A stretch of DNA of 64,000 bases, taken from the NCBI GenBank assembly GCA_029379385.1, contig CM055612.1:13082001-13146000 (forward strand), written 5' to 3'. This document shows positions 22,301 through 34,800 of this stretch, in pieces. A program made the translations under genes and the position numbers. The notes under the pieces are model-generated. The model was not told where the DNA came from, ran no database searches, and saw only the letters and a program-made list of their open reading frames with translations. The stretch is from Quillaja saponaria (lineage: Eukaryota; Streptophyta; Magnoliopsida; Fabales; Quillajaceae). Each line of letters opens with the position of its first letter. Positions within the stretch are counted from its first letter, which is position 1.

Positions 22301-23193
22301 GAATAATACATGTACTTATAAAATATATATAAAAATATATATAGGATACGTATTAGTATAAGAATAGTATATATGTATAAAAATATATACATGTATGTAT
22401 ATACATATACAGACTTGTATATACATGGACAAGTGTAGGCATTGGAACAAAGATGAAAAAATGCTCCATGGTGGTGTTGGAAGAAGAAGAGAAAATAATA
22501 AAATATAGGTTTCTTGCTAGGAAAGGAAATGTAATAAATTAGGAGTAAGAAGAAGATTAAGTGTTGCAAATTGTAATAAATGAAGGGGGTCTAGGTGTAA
22601 GAAGGAGAATAAATATGGTAACTTGCAATTATTACAACTTTTCCACCATTTTCCTCCTTCTTACAACTAAGGAGGTATGTGGAAGAAAGTTAGGACATAA
22701 GGTGGCAAGTAATAATTAACATAGAAAGATTGCTAGACAAGTGGAAGGCAAGGAAAACACTAGGTGTCCATGAAATAATTAAGTAGGACATGTGTAGAGA
22801 ATTAAGGAAACAAGGTGTCTATGAAATGATTAAGTAGGACATGTGTAGGGAATTAAGTGACAAGGTGTCCATGGAATGATTATAGTGAATATGTGTAGAG
22901 ATTTAAGGAAGCAAGGTGTACATGGAATGATTAACAAGACATGTGTAGAGATTTAAAGTAACTAGGTGGCTTACTAATAATTAAAGAATCTAAACTAGGG
23001 AATAAGAGGAAGACATGTGTTAGGAAGAACACATGTTAGTTTACAGAATGACAAGTAGGTGGTTATAATTTTAGAAAACTGAAAGGGTAAATTTTGTTTA
23101 TGTATTTTTTTTAATTTTTTTTTTATAACTAAAAGTACTAGATTTTTCCTTTTGATCCCCTAAAACTTACCATTATGGTACCAATTTATAATA
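19336..23193 (-). mobile_element. Family A LTR, reversed and expanded
   Basis: Read on the minus strand, the copy starts at a decayed TATTATAAATTGG (right edge near 23193) and ends near 19336 at a block resembling the family end (compare 4725-4745). Landmarks shared with the other family copies: tagttataaaaaaaa near 23110-23130, the block at 20030-20140 (agggccaatagagtaacttagcc, ggctgagtactc), the cacgtcacttcctcttgcg block near 20430, and tagacattttatcaaatattt near 21541. It is longer than the ~3.2 kb solo copies, largely because of extra sequence at about 22200-23040. The last ~40 bp of the family end is missing, so it is truncated on the left. Small open frames inside (19667-19879, 20840-21040, 21588-21794) show no recognisable product. 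Confidence 0.6.
22757..22972 (+). repeat. Minisatellite, about four ~50 bp units
   Basis: Units share a core of aggtgtccatg.aatgatta followed by acatgtgtagagaattaag. Four clear copies begin near 22759, 22812, 22862 and 22914, and a fifth decayed copy may follow. They lie inside sequence that appears inserted into the family A LTR; a TGTAACACTCCC at about 22203 may mark the left edge of that insert. Confidence 0.7.
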
Positions 23194-23985
23194 TAAAAAA
23201 TCATAAAGAGTCACACTTTTAGTTTTCAGTCTTCCTGGCCATTCTTTCTCTTAACAAGCAATCTTCATCTACAAAAGTATTTCGATAATCAGAGTCTATT
23301 TAGGTTTACGATTCAAGTTTTTCTCTTCAATTTCTTCTGAGATGTGCAATTTTTTCTCTTTCACTTTTCAATTTTGTGGTTATCTTCCATTTGATTGATG
23401 GCAGTAACATCCGTTCTCTCTGAGCATAATGTCATTCATCTGTAAACTTCCCAATTCAAATGCTATCTCTTATTCTAAATTTTGGCTTTCACTGCCAACT
23501 ATAATAACATGTCCATTATATTAGAGTTTTAACTAATTCTCTTTATTGGAGACTAACTGTGTTGAACCAAACATCACACATGATCTTTTCCCTTACTTCT
23601 TATTAGAGATGCTTAGTTATTTTTTATAGGAGAAATGTTTTGTTATTATATTTATAATTTTTCATTAGATTGGAGTCCTTAATGAATTGTGTCAGAAATT
23701 GAAGTATAATTTAGGTTGTAGATTTAATGCTTGTAGAGAGGGCTTGAGATAAGTCACAAAGTATTTTAGGATTTCCTACAATCATTATGTTGGGGTTCCT
23801 CAGCTTTTGGAGGAATTGTTAGTTCCAATGTTAGTAGGCCTTTGGTGGATGCTTATAGCGTAAGGTAATAAAGAGGGGGGGGGGGGGGGGTCTTAAGTAC
23901 TATTTTGAGAAAAAGGAAAACATAACATAAAAGATATACAAGAAAAAATTACAATGAAATAGAGGAGTTTTTATGTCTAATTCAA
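23194..23985. other. Intergenic sequence, no gene seen
   Basis: AT-rich sequence without recognisable coding potential. It contains an unbroken G16 tract at 23875-23890. Confidence 0.5.
23875..23890. repeat. Poly-G tract (G16)
   Basis: Sixteen uninterrupted G residues following aataaaga. Long G runs are rare in AT-rich plant DNA and are difficult to sequence, so the exact length may not be reliable. Confidence 0.8.
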
Positions 23986-24013
23986 ATTATTACATTGAAT
24001 TTTTAGGACTAAC

Positions 24014-24277
24014 CTTATGACCACTACCGGTTGAGTCTCTTTGTACCCGTCTTGGTTTTCTTCCATATCTATAAATTGAATTTGCTCTTAGAATATCTTT
24101 TTTTTTTTTTTTTTTTGTTCTTCTGATTAGAACAATTCCTTCTGGACATGATTCACCAAAATCTACCCCTAGTTGAAAGCTCTCTGCTTTTGTTTCTTCA
24201 CTACCATTTCTTTTTTGCCTTTCTAGTGGATCCTGTAAAATTGAAGCCTTGTAAAAAACTTCATTCTCTAAATACAA
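24014..24277 (-). pseudogene. Neprosin-family exon remnant
   Basis: On the minus strand the frame reads NEVFYKASILQDPLERQK, then FGESCPEGIVLIRRT, a lysine run, and DILRANSIYRYGRKPR. The CPEG.V.IRRT...D.LRA.S..R.G.K pattern matches the N-terminal propeptide-type domain (neprosin activation peptide) of the plant DUF239/neprosin family. A donor-like AAG|GTTAGT follows GHK at 24014-24012, which fits an exon end in this family. The lysine run comes from an A19 homopolymer (T19 on +, 24098-24116) placed where the family usually has only one or two lysines. No upstream signal peptide or downstream catalytic domain was recognised, so it is called a remnant. Confidence 0.55.
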
Positions 24278-24384
24278 ACTTAAATCAATTCAATCACACT
24301 AAAACATATTATTATGCTAGAAATCATGATTTTGGTTTGACTGGAAAATTTGAGTAAATTACCAATGGTTTTTGTCCTTTAAGC

Positions 24385-24640
24385 TACTGCTTGAAGTTGA
24401 AGATGAGCAGGAACTAGAAAACCTCAAGGATGAGTCACAGGCATAAATCAACCACTCTGGCAGTTCAAGGCCCATTGATGCTCACCAGAGAAATTTCAAA
24501 GGCAAACCTTCAAGGTTCAAACTTGAAGCAATGGGCAAGAAGTCATCCTTTAAGGGCATGGTCCCTGCAAGTTGGGACTTTAGGCAACAACTTTAGGATT
24601 CATATGAGATTGTGGCAATGTCGAAAAGGTTAAAGACAAT
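24385..24640 (+). pseudogene. Possible coding remnant, unidentified
   Basis: One plus-strand frame reads LEVEDEQELENLKDESQA, a TAA stop, then INHSGSSRPIDAHQRN, FKGKPSRFKLEAMGKKSSFK and GMVPASWDFRQQL before another stop. Composition is protein-like (charged, mixed) and less AT-rich than its surroundings, which suggests an exon remnant. I do not recognise the family. Confidence 0.25.
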
Positions 24641-24699
24641 GTTAGTATTAGATAATCCATTCATTCAGTTTATCGGCTCTAGCTGAATCCTTTGAAGGC

Positions 24700-25716
24700 A
24701 TAAGTAAGTAAGAATAGCCTTAGAAATTTGTTCAATCAGATGAACTTTAGGCGTTTTAATGAGACTAGCATTCCACAAGAAACTAATACAAGATTTTGAC
24801 CTATTTGATTAGTCAGAGCAAGTGAAATTTATGGGTTACAAATTCCACTACTTTTCTATGTTGTTGCTTCTTGAAAGAAACAATTTTTAACCAATTTTTC
24901 TTACCACTTAACTAGAACCACTTCCTTTTAGTTATTATCAGTGGAGGGCCTCAAGTGGAAGAATGAAATGTAAAAAAAGTAGAAAGTCTTGCTATAAGAT
25001 TCTCCTTTTCTAAACTTTAACTAGTGGAGCCTAGAAAGAAATTTTATTGCAGCTAAATAGAACAATCTTATCCCGGGGACTGCTTCCTTCCTGAGATAAC
25101 CCACACACACTACCAAAAGACAACACTAAATTCGTTTCAAATACACTGCATCTCAAAGCTAAAGTAATGATTTGAATACTTTGAGAGTAATTAACTTTCC
25201 AATACAAGATGCATTTGTTTATATAACCTATTAATATGTTATATAGGGGGTTTTGTTCAAAAAATATTACTTCTTCATTTTAAAAAAAAATACAAGATTA
25301 AGAGTCTGTATAATATATTATAATATTATTCTTTCACTTCCAGTAAAATATGTGAAATTAGCCTAAAATAATTTCTTACTTTATCTTATACACAAGTATA
25401 GAGACTTCTTAATTTGCTTATATTAGAATTTCATAGACAGTTTGAGGAAATTAAACTTGGGTTTTGAATCAGATTCACCTCAGACCAAAAAAAGATATGT
25501 TTCACCAAACTTCAAAAAGAAAGCTATCCCTTAAGCTTGATTCTTCTTTTTTTTACCCCTTCAGCTGGGGGAGGTTTTGACAATGAGTTTACACACCACT
25601 GTTGCTAGTATTATGTCATTAAAGTGGCTATGAATCAGAAAAATTCCTTAAAAAACATTATCTACATTGAAATTCTACACTTTCAATTGTTTCCATTTCC
25701 TTAGTTGCAATTCAAA

Positions 25717-25753
<37 letters not shown>

Positions 25754-26340
25754 AGACATGAAATTTTGAGTGTAGTCATTTTGGGTTAGAGAATGTCATA
25801 TATGATGTTGAAAACAAAAGTATTAGCCAGCCTCAATTGTTAGGTTAAATTTACCTAAACAAGAACTCTAATATACTTATTTTTTAGGTATATTGATAAT
25901 TTTTTATGTGCAAATTCATGAATTACTACGACTAGAACTTAACGAGTTGTAAAAAATTCAATAATATGTAATTCATTTAATTTAAAAAAAAAATATCTAT
26001 TCTATTTAAATTGAATATCTAATTCAACAAATTAAATTAGCATTTCTAATTATAAATGACATATTCTTGCTAATATTCTCTTTTACTTATTATAATCACT
26101 AATTTATTGATCCTTATCTACATCATACTTTGATAAAATATTATGGGCTATTGCTACCTAAGTAATGAAAATGGCTACCAACGTGATTAATATTAATTGT
26201 TTTTTCAATATTAATTTTTGTCGTTATGAATTTTTATTATTTTATTATGCTTTGTTGTTTTTGTTTTCCTAGCAACTTAATTATTTTCATGACTTCAATG
26301 GTTTAAAAGTTGAAGTTGTTTTCATAAAATATATAGAAAA
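24700..26340. other. Intergenic sequence
   Basis: No gene recognised. It includes an (AT)n(AG)n compound microsatellite at 25719-25751 and AT-rich sequence up to the CACTA transposase start. Confidence 0.5.
25719..25751. repeat. (AT)n(AG)n compound microsatellite
   Basis: About six AT units followed directly by about ten AG units. Confidence 0.85.
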
Positions 26341-26341
26341 A

Positions 26342-28935
26342 ATGTTCAACAAGAGTTGGAGGAACATCAGTAACAAAGCAAGCGATGCATATATAAATAG
26401 ATTTAATACTTTTTTTGAGTTTGCATGTAATTATTTTGGGGTAAGTGAAAGGATATGTTGTCCTTGTAAAAAATGCATGAATTCTATCTTCAAGTCTAAA
26501 CATGAAGTGAAATTTTATTTAATTTGTTATAGAGTTCTTTCAAGTTATAAAGCATGGGTCCTTCATGGAGAAAGCATTGTAGAAACTTCGAGGGAAATGA
26601 ATATTAGTCAAGATGAGGAAGTTAATGTGGAAACTGATGACATTATTGGAATGGTTCATGATGCATGTGTGTTTATGAACATGAATGTCCAAGAGGATGA
26701 AGGAGACAATTTTCACACAAATGAAGGTCTCTCTCAAGAGCTAAATGTAGAAACCTCAACCTTTTACAAGTTGCATAAAGAAGCTGATATTGAACTTTAT
26801 CCTAAAGCTGAGAATTTAACAAAGTTGTCTTTTACTATAAAGTTATTACACTTAAAATGTCTTAGCAATTGGACTAACACATTCATGGATCTTCTATTAA
26901 AGCTTTTAAAGGAACTCTTCCAAAAGGAGCTTTGAATCCAGATTCGTATAATGAGGCCAGGAAAACCATTCAAGACTTAGGACTTGATTACAAGAAAATC
27001 GATGTTTGAAAAAATGATTGCATCCTGTATTGGGATAAGAACAAGAAGGCACAATCATGCCCTGTGTGTGTATTATCTAGATGGAATTAAAAGTGAACAG
27101 ATCCCTCATAAGGTTTTGCTTCATCTTCCATTAAAAGAAAGACTTCAAAGGTTGTAGATGTCAAAAGTTACAGCTAAAAATGATGTGGCATAAGGAGAAG
27201 GAGAAATGAATGGATGATGGCATGCTAAGACATCCAGCTAACTCACTAGCTTGGAAATCATTTGATGAGAACCACACTTTATTTGCTAGAGACTTTTAGA
27301 GTGTCAAACTTGGTCTAGCAAGTGATGGTTTTCAACTTTATTAGAACATGAGCTCTTCAAATAGTATTTGGCTTATTGTACTTGTTCCACCCTAAAGGTC
27401 CCTGATGGTTTCTTATTAAATGTATCATGATGCGTAAATATCATTGAAAATAAATTTCAAGTTTGAAGTGTCATGACCACCATGTATTTTTTGAAAGATT
27501 TCTTCCGCTTACAATATGTGGATTATTACCAAAAGAGATGTGTGAACCATTAATTGAGTTATGCAAATTTTTTTAAGAATTTGTGCTCAAAGTCTTTAAG
27601 AAATTATGAATTAGATCATCTTAAAGATTAAATAAATAAAAAAATTGCACACATTAGAAATAATATTTCCACTCAATTTTTTGATATTATGGTACACTTA
27701 CTAGTTCACTTGGTAAGAGAGGCGAAGATTGTTGGACCATTACAGTATCGATAGATATATCCAATTAAGAGCTACTTTTTTTGTTAGTATAGTGCAATTT
27801 ATTTATGATGTAATTTTCGTTAGTATAATGTAATAAATGCAGTTTTCCTAAATTTTTACAATAGGAATTTGCGTACATTGAAATCATATGTTAGTAACAG
27901 GGCTCATCCAGAGGATTCTATTGCAAAAGGATACCTTGCAGATGAATGTCTCACATTTTGTTCAAAGAATTTGTATAGTATGCAAACTAAATTCAATCAA
28001 GTGCCAAGAAATAATGATTGATGAGTTTCAAATAATGAATTAACAATCTTTGCTAAAAATGGTAGTGCTAAAGGAGCATTCCAGTCATAAACCTTTAAGA
28101 ATGTGGGGCTCTATCAAGCTCATATGTACGTACTTCAAAATTGTGAAGAAATTTGGGCATTAACGGAGTAAGCTTAAGTTGAATATTACTTAGTGGTAAT
28201 TTATATTGTTTATAGTTTAATTAGACTTATTCTAATATTAAATAAATAAATGTAAGGGATCACAAAAATGAGCTCGAGAGGAATCCAAGAAATGTAACAA
28301 CAAAGCATGATAGAGAGTTTGCTACTTGGTTCTGTAATCGTGTAAGTATCTATATTACTTAAATTATTATTATGGAAACTCTTGTCAACTATCTCCATTA
28401 TTAATATAAGTTATTATTTTCATGATCTTAAGTGCTTAAGCTATATGAGAAGGACTAGCTAGTTATGAATTTTGAAAGTTAGCAATTGGTCCATCAAAAT
28501 TAACTCATCGATATAGGACTTACATTGTGAATGGATTTAGGTTTCATATGAGGGATCATGCTAGTAAAAGAAAAAGTGAAATAGTGGAATTCTTTTTAAA
28601 GGAGATGATGCAAATCCTGAATAAGAATATTATAGAGTTTTGGAAGATATTTATGAATTATCTTATGTGGGAAATAATAAAGTTTCTCTTTTCAAATGGC
28701 ATTAGTAGCTTGATTAGGAAGGGGTTATAAAATTGAAAATTATGGGAATGTAAGTATCAATATTAATGGGCCTTTGAATAGCAACGAACCATATTTGTTG
28801 GCATCTCAAGCACAACAAGTATTTTATATGGATGTTTTGGTTTAGAATAATTGCTTAGTTGTTGTGAAAATAGGTCCCCATGACCTATATAATATGCCAA
28901 TAAGGAATGATGATGGTTCAAATAATGACGAAAAT
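26342..28935 (+). pseudogene. CACTA (En/Spm) TNP2-type transposase, degraded
   Basis: The open part (26342-26935) begins MFNKSWRNISNKASDAYINR and contains ICCPCKKCMNSIF and AWVLHGES, the transposase-associated domain of plant En/Spm elements. It goes on to FYKLHKEADIELYPKAENLT and LSFTIKLLHLKCL. After a frameshift near 26920 the frame continues as NPDSYNEARKTIQDLGLDYK with stops. Downstream are a DUF4218-like piece (FFDIMVHLLVHLVREAKIVG, about 27678) and ADECLTFCSKNLYS (about 27940). A DUF4216-like piece follows: NGFRFHMRDHASKRK at 28530 and SNEPYLLASQAQQVFYMDV at about 28776. The order matches intact TNP2 transposases, which cut and paste CACTA elements. Many stops make it non-functional. 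No element termini were found next to it. Confidence 0.8.
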
Positions 28936-29929
28936 GATGGTTAATGTTTTATTTATGAAGATGCTTACCAACAAAAAGAAATTAATAATGTTTTCAACAA
29001 ACTCAACCTATAAGAAATGATGATTTTGCAATCACGTTGAGTAGAAACGATGTGAGTTAAAAAGTTTTGATGCCAATGAGGATATAGGAGCTAGTAGAAT
29101 GGAAGATTTCATTGATGATAATGAAATTAATGAAGATATGGATATTCAAGTAATGATGAAGATGATATGAATAATAATGTTTATAATTTTGATGAATTCG
29201 GTGATGATGAGTAGGAAGTTTCAACTTCCTTAATCATTTTAGTTATAAGAACATTTTGGTTCAAATGAATAAATTTTTTTTGTTTTTGATTCTTTATATG
29301 TGTACTTTAGTCTATATATATTTATATATCTTAATCATTAGTAGATTGTATATATTTCATGTTATATTAATAGTATAGAAAGAACTAACACGTATATGAA
29401 TTATTACAGTATGCAACTGAAACGTAAAGGCATAGGAGGTGGTGAAGAATAGAACATGGTGGTAAAATTGGATGAAGGCAAGGATAAAGTCGACGATGAG
29501 TATCATCAAGAGTTGAGGCCACATCAGTATTTTGTGATGCAGAATCACCAGAGTTGCATATACAACCACAACTACAATTTCAAAACCAGAACTTGGATAG
29601 AAATAAGGTTGGCAACCAAACTAATTCACTACACCATCTCGAAATAAATCTTAAGTTCTTATCCAGACACAATCTTATAACTAACCCAATCTCAAATCCA
29701 ATCCAAAACTAAATTGATTCACTGCACTGTACCCAAAATCAGATCTAAACACAATCCCAAACTTAAGTACAACCTTAAACCCAAAACCAAAATCAAAGTC
29801 AAAATCACTCATAATCATGTCCACAAATGCAGTAAGTACCTAGTATAGATAACATTTCATTATAATATAAACAAGTGCTTCACATTTCAATGTTAACTTA
29901 AATGTTTAACTTCAATTTTTATTGGTAGA

Positions 29930-30700
29930 TTCATAAAATCCTTCTAAAAATGTAAGAGGAGAGTACAAATGTATCAAAGTAGATATGAAGGCAAAAAAAT
30001 GGTCCATTAAAATTTTCAATCACTTTTGATATTGTAAGAGTAGATAGGGAACATGCTAAAGATGTTGTCAACTATTGTGGTATTTTGTTCGATCTACTAC
30101 ACCCTTCACCGCTAAGAATTGGACAGAAGTAGTAAAAGTTGTTAGTGAAGTTATGTGGCTACAAGTGAAGGTAATGTTATATTAAGTCCATTATGATTTT
30201 TATTTTTATTTTCATTATAGATTTTTGATATCATTACATTGATTTTTCACTTTTTACCTCTGTTAGGAGAAGTTCATTGTGGTAGATGAAGCTAGGCAAC
30301 AATGGCAGGTAAAAGTTTTTATAATAGCAACATGTCAGCGATTATATAGATGGCAGAAGCATAGGCTGCATGTAGTTTATAAGAAGTTCATTACAGATGA
30401 CAATCGTTTGCATATATTCCTGATGATGTTACTATTGATGATTGGAAGTACATGATAAAAAGAAATTGTTTTAGAAGAATTTCAGGTTTTTCTATAATTC
30501 TATTAAAAAAATTAGTAATAATAAATAAAATAAAAAATAATTCTTAAATATAGGATTTCATTTATTTTTAACATAAATTTTTTATATTTGAATCTGTTAA
30601 CATAGAAAGCAAGCGTGAGGAATGTTGCCAATAGGGCAAAGCTACAACTAAGCTTTGTTATGGAATTAAGTCCTATGCTAAAGTTGAGGAATTAATAGTG
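29930..30700 (+). pseudogene. CACTA second gene remnant (Transposase_24, Ptta/En-Spm type)
   Basis: Plus-strand pieces include NWTEVVKVVSEVMWLQVK (about 30118-30171), EKFIVVDEARQQWQVKVF (about 30272), WQKHRLHVVYKKFITDDNRL (about 30343), and after a frame change PDDVTIDDWKYMIKRNCF near 30420. An intron-like gap (donor tcag|gttttt near 30485, acceptor catag near 30605) leads to SVRNVANRAKLQLS. The pattern DVTI.DWKY... followed by N.ANRAK is the plant Transposase_24 family, normally encoded downstream of TNP2 in CACTA elements. Same strand and position support one ancestral element from 26.3 to about 30.7 kb. Confidence 0.6.
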
Positions 30701-30719
30701 GTTATTAATGAAACTAAAG

Positions 30720-32080
30720 TTTTGTGTAAACTAAATTGTTAGAAACATCCATGTATGTAATTTACTGAGTTACTTGTGCAATTTTTTGATTCACACAGGT
30801 TGATCTTAACATAGGGGAGAAGCCACTACCTAATCACCTTTCACTATATAAAGGTGATTTAGTTTCTACGTTTGCTATGGTTTTCTTCACTTTATAAAAA
30901 CAAGAAGAACATGTTCTATTTTGAAACTCACTATTCAACGATTTTGAGAAGAATGCATTATTTAAGGTATGTAAAACTAAAATGGGTATATATTATATTA
31001 TTTTACATATTATGCAATGAGTATATTTTCATATACAAGTAAGCAGTAATTGGAGGGTTTGTTTTTTTCAAGATTATATGGGCACAATTTGAATTTTTCA
31101 ATTCTCTACCATGTACAAATAAGGTTGAGTCTGGCTGACTACAATCTCTAATTACTTACAAATATTTTTCTTAAAATTTTCATATACCAAAACTTATATG
31201 GCATCTTTAATTCCCCTCCTTGATGTTCTACTTCAAGATTTTCAAAAACTTATTATTGTTGTTATTTTAAATTTAGAATCCTTAAAATCATTCAAAAATG
31301 CTTGTTTTATTAGTCATGTAATCCATGTTGATGATTTATTTGTTTACATGTTCCTTTGGATCTACCATGCATTACAAATGTGTGGAGCATTTGAAGCCTA
31401 TTGGAAAACATCCTCTTCTTGGTGCAAGTAGTTAGAATAACCACTTTTTAGAAGATCCTTCATTATCATGGTGAACTTATGTAAACATGGACTATCTTAT
31501 TAAGTTGGGGAGAACTTAGGATGGAAATGTTTCTATTATAACATTATTTAAAATCTTCCATTTTCTTTTCTTACGAATTACTTATTTTATTCTTCTTTGT
31601 TCCATTTAGAGGAAAGACAATTTTTTTGTTTAGGAAATGGGAATATTGGTGGTTATGCATTAATGCTTATCCAGATTCTTTTAATATGATCACTAATTTT
31701 TTTGTTTTGAAATTTGTAATATGTATGAAAACATGTAAGATGATGAAAATTGTCTAGGACCTAAAGAAGTGCACAACTTTTTAATTCCTGTGATGTAGAG
31801 TAAGCATACAAATCCAATCCATTGTAGAAAGACATGTAGCTTAATTCGTTTATGTGCTATCTCTTCATTTTTTTTTTCTCTTTTACTTAAGGTATATAAA
31901 TATGTTATCTCTTAATTTTTCTCTTTAACTTATTGGTTATATGAATGTATTGCTACTTCATTTTCCTCCTTCAATTAATAATGGTCACTTCCCACTTAGA
32001 TGAATGTGTCCTTATTTTTCTTATTGACTTACTAACCTATTATCTTTTTCTTAACTACTAATACTTTCTAATATTCTATC
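30720..32080. other. AT-rich sequence, possibly the CACTA 3' portion
   Basis: No recognisable gene. The open frame 31198-31431 has no family signature. A CACTA 3' terminus was looked for and not found. Confidence 0.4.
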
Positions 32081-32223
32081 TTCTATCTTTCAAGTAACTA
32101 ATTTTTTATTTTTTTATTTTTATTTTTTTGAGATGAAAGGCTTATATATTAAGAACAATCCTTAGATATAAGCATGTAAATATCATATGAAACATCCTCC
32201 ACCCATATACAGTTAACATAGAC

Positions 32224-33700
32224 TTAAAAAGATGATTTTGCTAAATGATGCACAACCCTATTTCCATCCCTTTTTGTATGGGAGAAAGTGATTCTTCTAA
32301 ATGAGCCTTTCATGTCCTTGCAATCCTTGATTATACCACCAAAATAGCTGTGGTGTATGCTTGAGCTTTGGAGTGCATCAAATAGTATCAAACAATCAAT
32401 TTCCACAGTTACATTATGCAAATTTAGTTCCTATGCAAATTGTAGCCCATGATGCAGTGCTTGAGCCTTGGTAACACGGGGCTCCAAAACTTGACTTGTA
32501 GACCAAGTTGCTGCACCTATAACTCTTCCTTGATAATCCCTAATGATAGCACCATAACCTATTCGTTCATTGCCCAATAACACAGCATCAACATTTATTT
32601 TATAGATATCCTCCGGAGGTGCAGTCCATCTAATAAGCACTCGTTGTGAAGTTGGGTGTATGGATGTTTTCTCTTTTATACTCCTCCAAAAGTAGCAAAC
32701 TTTGAGAAATTATCGCAGATGGTTGAGAAACTTTTTCTTCAAAAATCAGCAAACACCATGCCTTCCAAATGCTCCACATGATAGTTGCAAAATTTTCAAT
32801 TTGTATTGTATCCCAAGCATTTAATATCCACAAAATAGTACTTGCAAGATCATCAAAAGTATCTGGAAATTGAAAGTAAAATTGTACCTAAATATTTATA
32901 GCTCGTGAATCAGCAATTAGAGAGTGATAGCTAGTTTCCTATGCTCCACATTCCAAGCAATTGGTGCTCAAGTTAATTCCTATCCGAGCTAGGTTTGATT
33001 GCACTGGGATAATATCATGCATTGATCTCTATAGAAAATGTTTTATCTTTTGTGGAATTCTCAAACCCCATAACCGCCCCCATACAGAATCCATCTCCAA
33101 TACATAAGAGCTATGCTGTCTATACTCAGCCATTAGAAGCATATGGTAGGCGCTTCCGATAGTGAAATTTCCATCCTTTGAGCCATGCCAAACAAGTTGG
33201 TCATTTGATGAAGATCAGCTAAGTGGTAAGTTCTTGATTTGCATTGCTTCAAAAAGTAAGAAAATTTAATTAATCAAGCTTGTATTCCAGCACCTTAAGT
33301 CATGATTAATAAGATTACTAACCGTTGCATTTGGATCTAGAATTTTGGGTGAGGACCATGGTTTAAAACCAAACTGATCAGGTAGCCACCTATCATGCCA
33401 AATTCGAACTCCATCCTTATTTCCAATAAGCTATCTGCTTCCTTTTTCAATCACCTAAATTGCTTCATGAATGCTCCTCCATGTGTAGTTTGGTTGGTAA
33501 CCAATTATGGTAGATAAAAGATCACTTCTTGGATAATATTGGACTTGAGAATTCTAGCTACCAAAGAGGTTGGTATTATGTGTATAAGCCATGCTTGCTT
33601 TGCCAACATTACTAAGTTGAAGCAATGGAAATTTTGAAAATCCAATCCACCTTTTTTGTTTGGTAAACACAAGCTCTCAAATTTTAGCCAATGCATTCTT
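32224..33700 (-). pseudogene. LINE C-terminal region: zf-RVT-like and RNase H remnant
   Basis: MHWLKFESLCLPNKKGGLDF and NFHCFNLVMLAKQAWLI (33505-33696) are the post-RT region of plant LINE polyproteins. At 32431-32640, RWTAPPEDIYKINVDAVLLG with GYGAIIRDYQGRVIGAATWS and RVTKAQALHHGLQFA, then VEIDCLILFDALQ at 32224-32421, form an RVT_3-type RNase H. The region is broken by stops but largely collinear. Confidence 0.75.
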
Positions 33701-33859
33701 CTTTCATTTCCTTTCCTACCCTACCAAAAATTACTCATAAGTGAATTAAGATTAGAACACACACTTGTAGGTAATTTGAAGCATGACATAACATAAGTGG
33801 GGATTGACTAGACTATTAATTTTTTTAGTACCTCCTTGCTCACCTTAGGTAAAGCTTTT

Positions 33860-34800
33860 TCTTTCCATCCTTTAACTTTCTTCTAAATTCGATCTTGCAC
33901 CTCCATGAAAACATGTTCTTGATCTGCCAATAATTGTTGGTAACCCTAAGTACTTCAAATGACTTTCAACTGCCTTTATTCCCATTCCAACTTGGATATT
34001 TGTTTTCAAAGTGTCATCCACATTTTGGCTAAAAGAAAGTTCAGACTTGTCAAAATTGATCAATTGTCTCGAAGCATGTTCATAGAGCTTTAAGATCTTC
34101 ATAACACAACAAGCTAAGGTAATGTTTGCTCTTGTCAACAAGCAACTGTTATCAACAAAAAACAAATGGCTAATTGGAGGAGCCCTAGAAGCACTTTTAT
34201 GCCACCTATATTTCTTGCCATTTCTGCCTTATGGAGAACCCCGAAAAAACCTCTGCTACTAACAAAAATAAATAGGGTGGAAGTGGATCTCTTTAACGAA
34301 TACCTCTGTGTGGGATAAATATATCACTAAGTTTACCATTAACAAGTAAAGCGTAAGACACAGTCATCACACATCTCATAGTAGGGTTTACCCAATTAAA
34401 ATCACACCCCATCTTCAGCATTGTAACCGTTAAAAAAATCCCATTTAATCCTATTACAAGTTTTTGCCATATCAAGCTTTAGGGCCATAAACCCTCTTTT
34501 CCTTTCGACATTTTTTTTTTCATATAATGGAAAGCTTCAAAAGCAACTATGGAATTATCCATGATAAGACGCCTAGGCACAAAAGCACTCTGATTTTCAG
34601 AAATAATATCTAGCATAATTGTTTTAAACCTATTAGCAATTGCCTTGATAATAATATTGAAAAGAACATTGTAACGACTAATAGGTCTAAAATCTTTAGC
34701 ATTCAAAGGATTTTTCACCTTGGGAATAAGAGCTACCAAAGTATGGTTTATGAAAGCAGGATTTTCTCTTCTATTTCAGGCATTTAGTACCAAATGAATA
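33860..34800 (-). pseudogene. LINE reverse transcriptase remnant
   Basis: Pieces on the minus strand read MVALIPKVKNPLNAKDFRPI with FVPRRLIMDNSIVAFEAFHY (34479-34739), VSYALLVNGKLSDIFIPHRGIRQGDPL around 34293-34390, and MKILKLYEHASRQLINFDKS, with HLKYLGLPTIIGRSR (33872-34165). LIPK...DFRPIS, NQSAF.P.R.I.DN and F.P.RGIRQGDPL are classic L1 RT blocks. The part that should hold the catalytic FADD box (near 34165) is degraded, reading FFVDNSCLLT. Frameshifts separate the pieces. Confidence 0.8.

Noticed and set aside
22757..22972. Possible CRISPR-like array
   Set aside because: Units abut as diverged tandem repeats without unique spacers, and the genome is a plant nucleus.
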